Source of the DNA: Pseudoscleropodium purum
Taxonomy: Eukaryota > Streptophyta > Bryopsida > Hypnales > Brachytheciaceae
Direction: 5' to 3'
DNA length: 64,000 bases
Assembly: GCA_963969395.1 (NCBI GenBank)
Contig: OZ017799.1
Location: 15,316,501 to 15,380,500, forward strand
The position numbers and the translations under genes were made by a program. Positions 59,975 to 64,000 of this stretch are shown piece after piece (position 1 is the stretch's first letter; each line of letters begins with the position of its first letter). The notes below the pieces were generated by a model. The model saw only the letters and a program-made list of their open reading frames with translations, did no database searches and was not told where the DNA came from.

Positions 59975-60423
59975 CTAAACTTCACATATATTATATTGAT
60001 AAATAAAATATGAAATAACAATCTAGAGCGAGAAGCTAAAGTATAGAAAGCAAGAAGTAAGGACGGGAACTAGGCTAGAGAGTGGGGACAAAAGTAAAAA
60101 AGGACTTGACTGCTCATGCCTTGTAGGCTCTCCTCTACTTTCTTGAAGGAATTTGGAAGTCAACATATACAATTTGATAATAAAGGTATCCTTTTTTCTT
60201 TGGTGAAAAGTCATTTATTTGAGGAGCTATGAAACATTGGGAATATTGTGCACCAACGCTCTATAAGCAAATGTTGTTGAGGTTTTGCTTGGATGTTGCT
60301 CAATTCTTGCCTATCTTGCTTTGCCGCCCTAACATTGTTCAAACATTGCTTCAGTTATGAACCAAATCAAAATGGTGCTAAAAAATGGTGCAACCCCCTT
60401 GTTTTCAATAGTGTAAAACATTA
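59975..60423. other. Intergenic sequence
   Basis: No gene recognised. Confidence 0.4.
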
Positions 60424-61095
60424 GTTGAATGCAGGGTTGACACGACGTCCGGACGCGGATGTCCGGACGTGAACGTTGTCGAATTGAGATGAATGCGCTT
60501 TGGGAATATACAGGGTATTTGGCTGCAACTGGAATTAGTTAACCAGGGACTTCAAACAATCTTCAGATCTTCAATCTTTGGTCTTCAATCTTCCTTTGAT
60601 CTACCATGTGTTGGCTCTAAACGGGTAAGGGTTTGATCAGGTAGGTGATAAGAAACCACAGGCCTCGGACGGGTAAAACGGGACAGCATAACACGAGATG
60701 CTGTCCGGATGATGGGCTCCTAAACTTCAAACCCACGGTAACCAGCAATCGTGCCTCACCGGTGGGAACAACAAAATATGACCATGTGGGTGATCAATCC
60801 CACTTCGTCACTACAAACACAAAATGGGGCTACTCTTGGATACCCACAGAGCCCGCAACAAGTTTACAATGCAGAAAGGAAAAACAACTAGCCTCCAAAA
60901 CCGGCTGGGAATAACAAATAAAACAAATCGGGCCACAAACCACAACACACAAGAGGGTTCCAAAGATCTTCACTCCTTCATTTCTTCATTCCTCTATGTC
61001 TTGTATTCTAGAAGTGTTCAAAAATACAACAAGAAAATTGAAAACTAACACTACATAAGTTTCACAACTTCAAATATTAAGTATCTTAGCTCTCT

Positions 61096-61640
61096 GGAAA
61101 GCTAACAAAATACACTAAAACTCCTCCAAATTTGAACTCATTCTAAGCTACTATCTAAACATTATGGACAAACAAGTCTTGGCCTTTCTTTTTTAAAGGC
61201 AACAGACCTCTTCACCTTTGGATCTTCATATCTCGCTCAAAAATACTCCAATTATGAAGTATAATAAGTCTTTAGAAAGCTAACAAAATACACTAATACT
61301 CCTCCAAATTTGAGCTCATTGTAAACTACTGTCCAGACATTATGAACAAAACAAGCCTCGGCCTTCCTTCTCTAAAGGCAGTAGACCTTTTTACCTTTGA
61401 ATCTCCATATCTCACTCAAAAATACTCCAATTGTGAAGTGTAATATGTCTATAGAAAGCTAACAAAATACACTAATATTACTTCAAATTTGAGCTCATTC
61501 CAAACTATTGTAAAGACATCAAAGGCCTCGAAAGTCTCGGCTCCTCTTAATTGAGTAACCGCAAACTTCCTACTTTCAAACTATCACAACTCCTTCAATA
61601 ATCCTTCAAATCAAGCTTGCAAACTCATTTTGGAAAGCTA
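61096..61640 (+). repeat. Tandem repeat, unit about 179 bp, about three copies
   Basis: The unit start agaaagctaacaaaatacac is at 61096, 61274 and 61453, spaced 178-179 bases. Shared phrases are aaatttgarctcatt, aaggcartagacct and tcactcaaaaatactccaat. It lies inside the hAT-bounded segment. No coding frame. Confidence 0.85.
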
Positions 61641-62048
61641 ATTTCACAAGGAACAAACTCACCAATTTTTCTTTCAAAAGAACTCATACATACCAAGATA
61701 TCTCCCTCCGAAATTCGGTTTTTTAGACACCTCTACACACCCACACTTCTCACTTCTTCCACACACTCTAACTAAGCATCTTTTCCCTCTTTTCCTCCCT
61801 ATCTCAAGTGAGGGGTGGGGGCACATCAGCCCATGCCCCTACAAAGACCCCACCTAAGATGCCAAAAAATCCCCATTCACATTCTCTCTTTACTCTAAAA
61901 CCCTAGCTAACTTTTTCATCTCTAACTTCTCATTATACGTTTATAATCACACTGTGATTTTAATAAAATACTCAAAGTATAAAATTAGTAACTAACATTT
62001 AATAAATGCTCACTAGAGATAAAAAAAACTAGAGTTCCAATCACAACT

Positions 62049-62507
62049 TCACTTCATCTGCAGAAAGTTGAGAATGCGTTTGATGGTGGCAACAACGTAA
62101 TTTGTACGCTCGGACTTCATCAATGGGTTCACTGGACCTTCCAACCAACGTTGGTGGCCACGACTATCCTCCACCGGTCGAACCATACAATAATAATTAT
62201 CGATGTTTTTGCCCTCATAACTCGCTTCAAAAGTCACTTCCCGAGTGCCTGGCTCAACACACACAACTTGGAGCAAGATTACCAAAACACGATCATTGGT
62301 ATCAAGATTACTGTGCCATCGCCGCTCCACACGAGGTTGCTTTGGTGGTTTAGAAGGCCCAGCTTCATCTCGAGGATGCTTAAATAACAATGCAAGATCT
62401 CGTACCAAAAGGGGTTGATCTGGTAGCTGTGACAATGAAAGCTCGAATTCAGCCTCTAGTTGAAGCTCTTCATCTTGAGACTCAGAAAAAACCCTCCAGT
62501 TTGACAT
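62049..62507 (-). CDS. Intact 152-codon frame of unknown function inside the hAT element
   Basis: The ATG at 62507 (MSNWRVFSESQDEELQLEAE) opens a frame of 152 codons ending with LQMK before TGA... the stop at 62049-62051. The order is: an acidic Glu/Leu-rich start, a Pro/Lys-rich linker (AGPSKPPKQPRVERRWHS), a hydrophobic strand pair (DRVLVILLQVVCVEPGTREV), and YYCMVRPVED, RWLEGPVNPLMK. No signal peptide, membrane segment or family motif I know. An in-frame ATG 10 codons upstream (62537) is possible. It is one of very few frames here without a break. Its place inside a transposon suggests element cargo or a retained host fragment. Neither a promoter nor introns are evident. Confidence 0.45.
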   Translation of the reverse strand: MSNWRVFSESQDEELQLEAEFELSLSQLPDQPLLVRDLALLFKHPRDEAGPSKPPKQPRVERRWHSNLDTNDRVLVILLQVVCVEPGTREVTFEASYEGKNIDNYYCMVRPVEDSRGHQRWLEGPVNPLMKSERTNYVVATIKRILNFLQMK

Positions 62508-62929
62508 TCTAATTCTAAAGTAGAAAACAAAATCCACTACTCGAATGTAATGAAGTTCTAAGGCAAACTACCCTCTTAAATAGATGTCAGAGCAGCGTCA
62601 CCTTGAAGCTACTCAATATAGCATATTATGATATGTTTTTACCTAATATACAAATCTACAACAGGACAACGCTGTGTCCGCAGCGTCCACTGACATTCGC
62701 GCCCGCCTGTCTGCCTCGTCCGTCCGCCCGGTTACGGCCGTCCGATTGATACGCAGACTGATGTGGTCCGCACGATCTGGGCGTCCGCCTCGGGCCGTTC
62801 GCCACGCCCGTCCACCTTCCGACGGCGGGAAGGACGCTGCGTCCGTTGGCGTTCGTGCGTCTGGACGTCCGAATTACGGACTCTTTTTTCGGGCGGACGT
62901 AGAGATTTGTCAACCCTAGTTGAATGGAA

Positions 62930-63165
62930 TTGTTAAATTTCAAAATTTTAAGTCATATAACAAATACAAATAGGAATATAGAAAATGAACCATTTATGAG
63001 AAAGAAATGACAAATTTTCATCCTTTCTCCATCAAGAACAAATGAATTTCAACTGCACCACAAAAGCTCCAACTAGTTTTTAGATGAATAGCCCTAGGGT
63101 ACAACCAAAATTTAATTTAAAATGAATCAAAAGTATCCAACAATTGCCTTATTGAACTTCAAAAG
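62930..63165. other. Intergenic sequence
   Basis: Nothing recognised. Confidence 0.4.
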
Positions 63166-63169
63166 TCAT

Positions 63170-63390
63170 TAATTGTGAATTTTATGAAATGAAAAGACAA
63201 ATTGTTTATACAAATGGAGTAGTAGTTACTAGTTAGTAGTAGGTAAAACAATCCAATTGAGATATGTAAATTAGGATTAGTAGAAGCTCAACCATTGTTG
63301 AAAGTAAGCAAGAATCATATTCAAAGTAGAATTTCAAACTTCATTTATGCATAGTAGATTGTTTTTAAATAATAACCCCTAAAGAACCAA
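63170..63390 (+). repeat. Dispersed repeat, paired with 27230-27560
   Basis: Similar in sequence and order to 27230-27560. Non-coding. Confidence 0.5.
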
Positions 63391-63394
63391 GATC

Positions 63395-64000
63395 ATTTAT
63401 CTCTCAAAATCCACTCAAAACTAGCATTTATGTAGCATTCATCAAATAAAATAAAAAGATATATATTATTTTTAGAATCTCATTGTAGGATCTTACAATT
63501 TATTTGTTTGAAATCATGTGGTAAAATTTTTATGAAGTTTGACTATACAAATTGGAAGATATTAGCATTCAAAGTTGAAAAAAAAGCTTTTTTGAACACT
63601 GACATGCAATTTGATATGACTATAACCACCATTTGTGAAAATATTTTGCACTATGGAATTTGAATTACAATTTTGTGTGTTGAAGGATTGAGTGAAAAGT
63701 CTATAAAATTTAAAAAAAAAAGTTGGCTTGATTTTCATTCTTTAAAAAATTGTTAAGTAGAAGAAGGTCTAAGTTTGAAAAAAAAAACTAAATTGTTAAT
63801 AGCTTTAAGATGGGATTGAAACACAATAATTCCAAAAGTCAGATTGATGTAGCAAGCAAATTTAACCTTATCAAACAACTTTTTTTTTAAATGTGAAAAT
63901 TGAATTTAGATATGAATTCTATAAGTTATTTCAAGAAGATGCTTAGATTGCCCAAAAAATAAGATTGTTTATAATTTTCACATCATTAATCCAAAAGGAA
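63395..64000. other. AT-rich sequence to window end
   Basis: No gene. Several phrases (aattggaagatattagcatt, atttgatatga) are of the same kind as in the AT-rich repeats near 500-620 and 33400, but I did not find a clean copy. Confidence 0.4.

Larger units (their letters stand above)
60432..62918 (-). mobile_element. 2.49-kb hAT-type element with cargo, family 1
   Basis: The left end CAGGGTTGACACGACGTCCG (60432) and the right end TTTGTCAACCCTA (to 62918) are family 1 termini, and GTTGAATG flanks both sides exactly (60424-60431 and 62919-62926). The GGACG-rich body of the MITE lies at 62662-62918 (inverted relative to the other copies) and its missing edge at 60432-60480. Between them are about 2.2 kb unrelated to the MITE: a 179-bp tandem array and an intact 152-codon frame. 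Either cargo captured by the element or a later insertion into a normal 300-bp MITE. Confidence 0.8.

Noticed and set aside
1..64000. A complete biosynthetic gene cluster around the OMT array
   Set aside because: No other metabolic enzyme is visible; the neighbours are transposons and relics.

Overview
This looks like nuclear DNA from a land plant with a large, repeat-filled genome. The evidence is an intron-containing plant-type (COMT family) O-methyltransferase array with GC-rich first exons in AT-rich surroundings, plant-style L1 LINE remains, many MITEs with recognisable target-site duplications, telo-box motifs in front of one reading frame, and long gene-free AT-rich stretches. I cannot name the species. 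A seed-free plant or gymnosperm is my guess, not something the sequence proves. No rRNA, convincing tRNA, CRISPR or prokaryotic operon structure is visible.

The main host-gene content is a same-strand array of three O-methyltransferase (OMT) copies about 19 kb apart. Copy A (2058-2357) is only a last exon with a premature stop. Copy B (19157-22247) has three exons and is intact, predicting 379 residues. Copy C (38965-41655) has all three exons, but one extra base in exon 1 breaks the frame. B and C share a promoter-side block, both introns and 3' flank, so they are one duplicated unit. A shares the end of intron 2, exon 3 and the 3' flank. Comparing the copies dates transposon insertions: a 630-bp CACTA-like MITE sits in intron 2 of B only, a 491-bp element in intron 2 of C only, and a 5'-truncated LINE in the 3' flank of B only.

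Other gene remains: two consecutive minus-strand exons of a CHY/RING zinc-finger E3 ligase (RCHY1-like) at 14690-15672, with a MITE inserted inside the splice donor; an unrecognised minus-strand frame with telo-boxes before its ATG (44187-45421); a decayed reading frame with a RING-H2 signature that probably belongs to a retroelement (50857-52822); and a broken coiled-coil frame (57559-58084). An intact 152-codon frame (62049-62507) lies inside a 2.49-kb hAT-type element.

Mobile DNA fills much of the rest. It includes a 3.1-kb LINE (29040-32170) carrying two nested MITEs, a 1.46-kb Tc1/mariner element (10689-12150) with DD34E-like spacing and its own nested MITE, two hAT MITE families rich in GGACG motifs with exact 8-bp target duplications (4021, 37805, 47814, 49825, 56606, 59656 and 60432), several elements with CACTA-type ends, an inverted pair of MITEs flanking 2.2 kb, a 0.8-kb snap-back repeat, and tandem repeats. 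Most nonsense codons in the decayed frames are TGA, TAA or TAG that could come from CGA, CAA or CAG/TGG. This fits C-to-T decay of methylated DNA.
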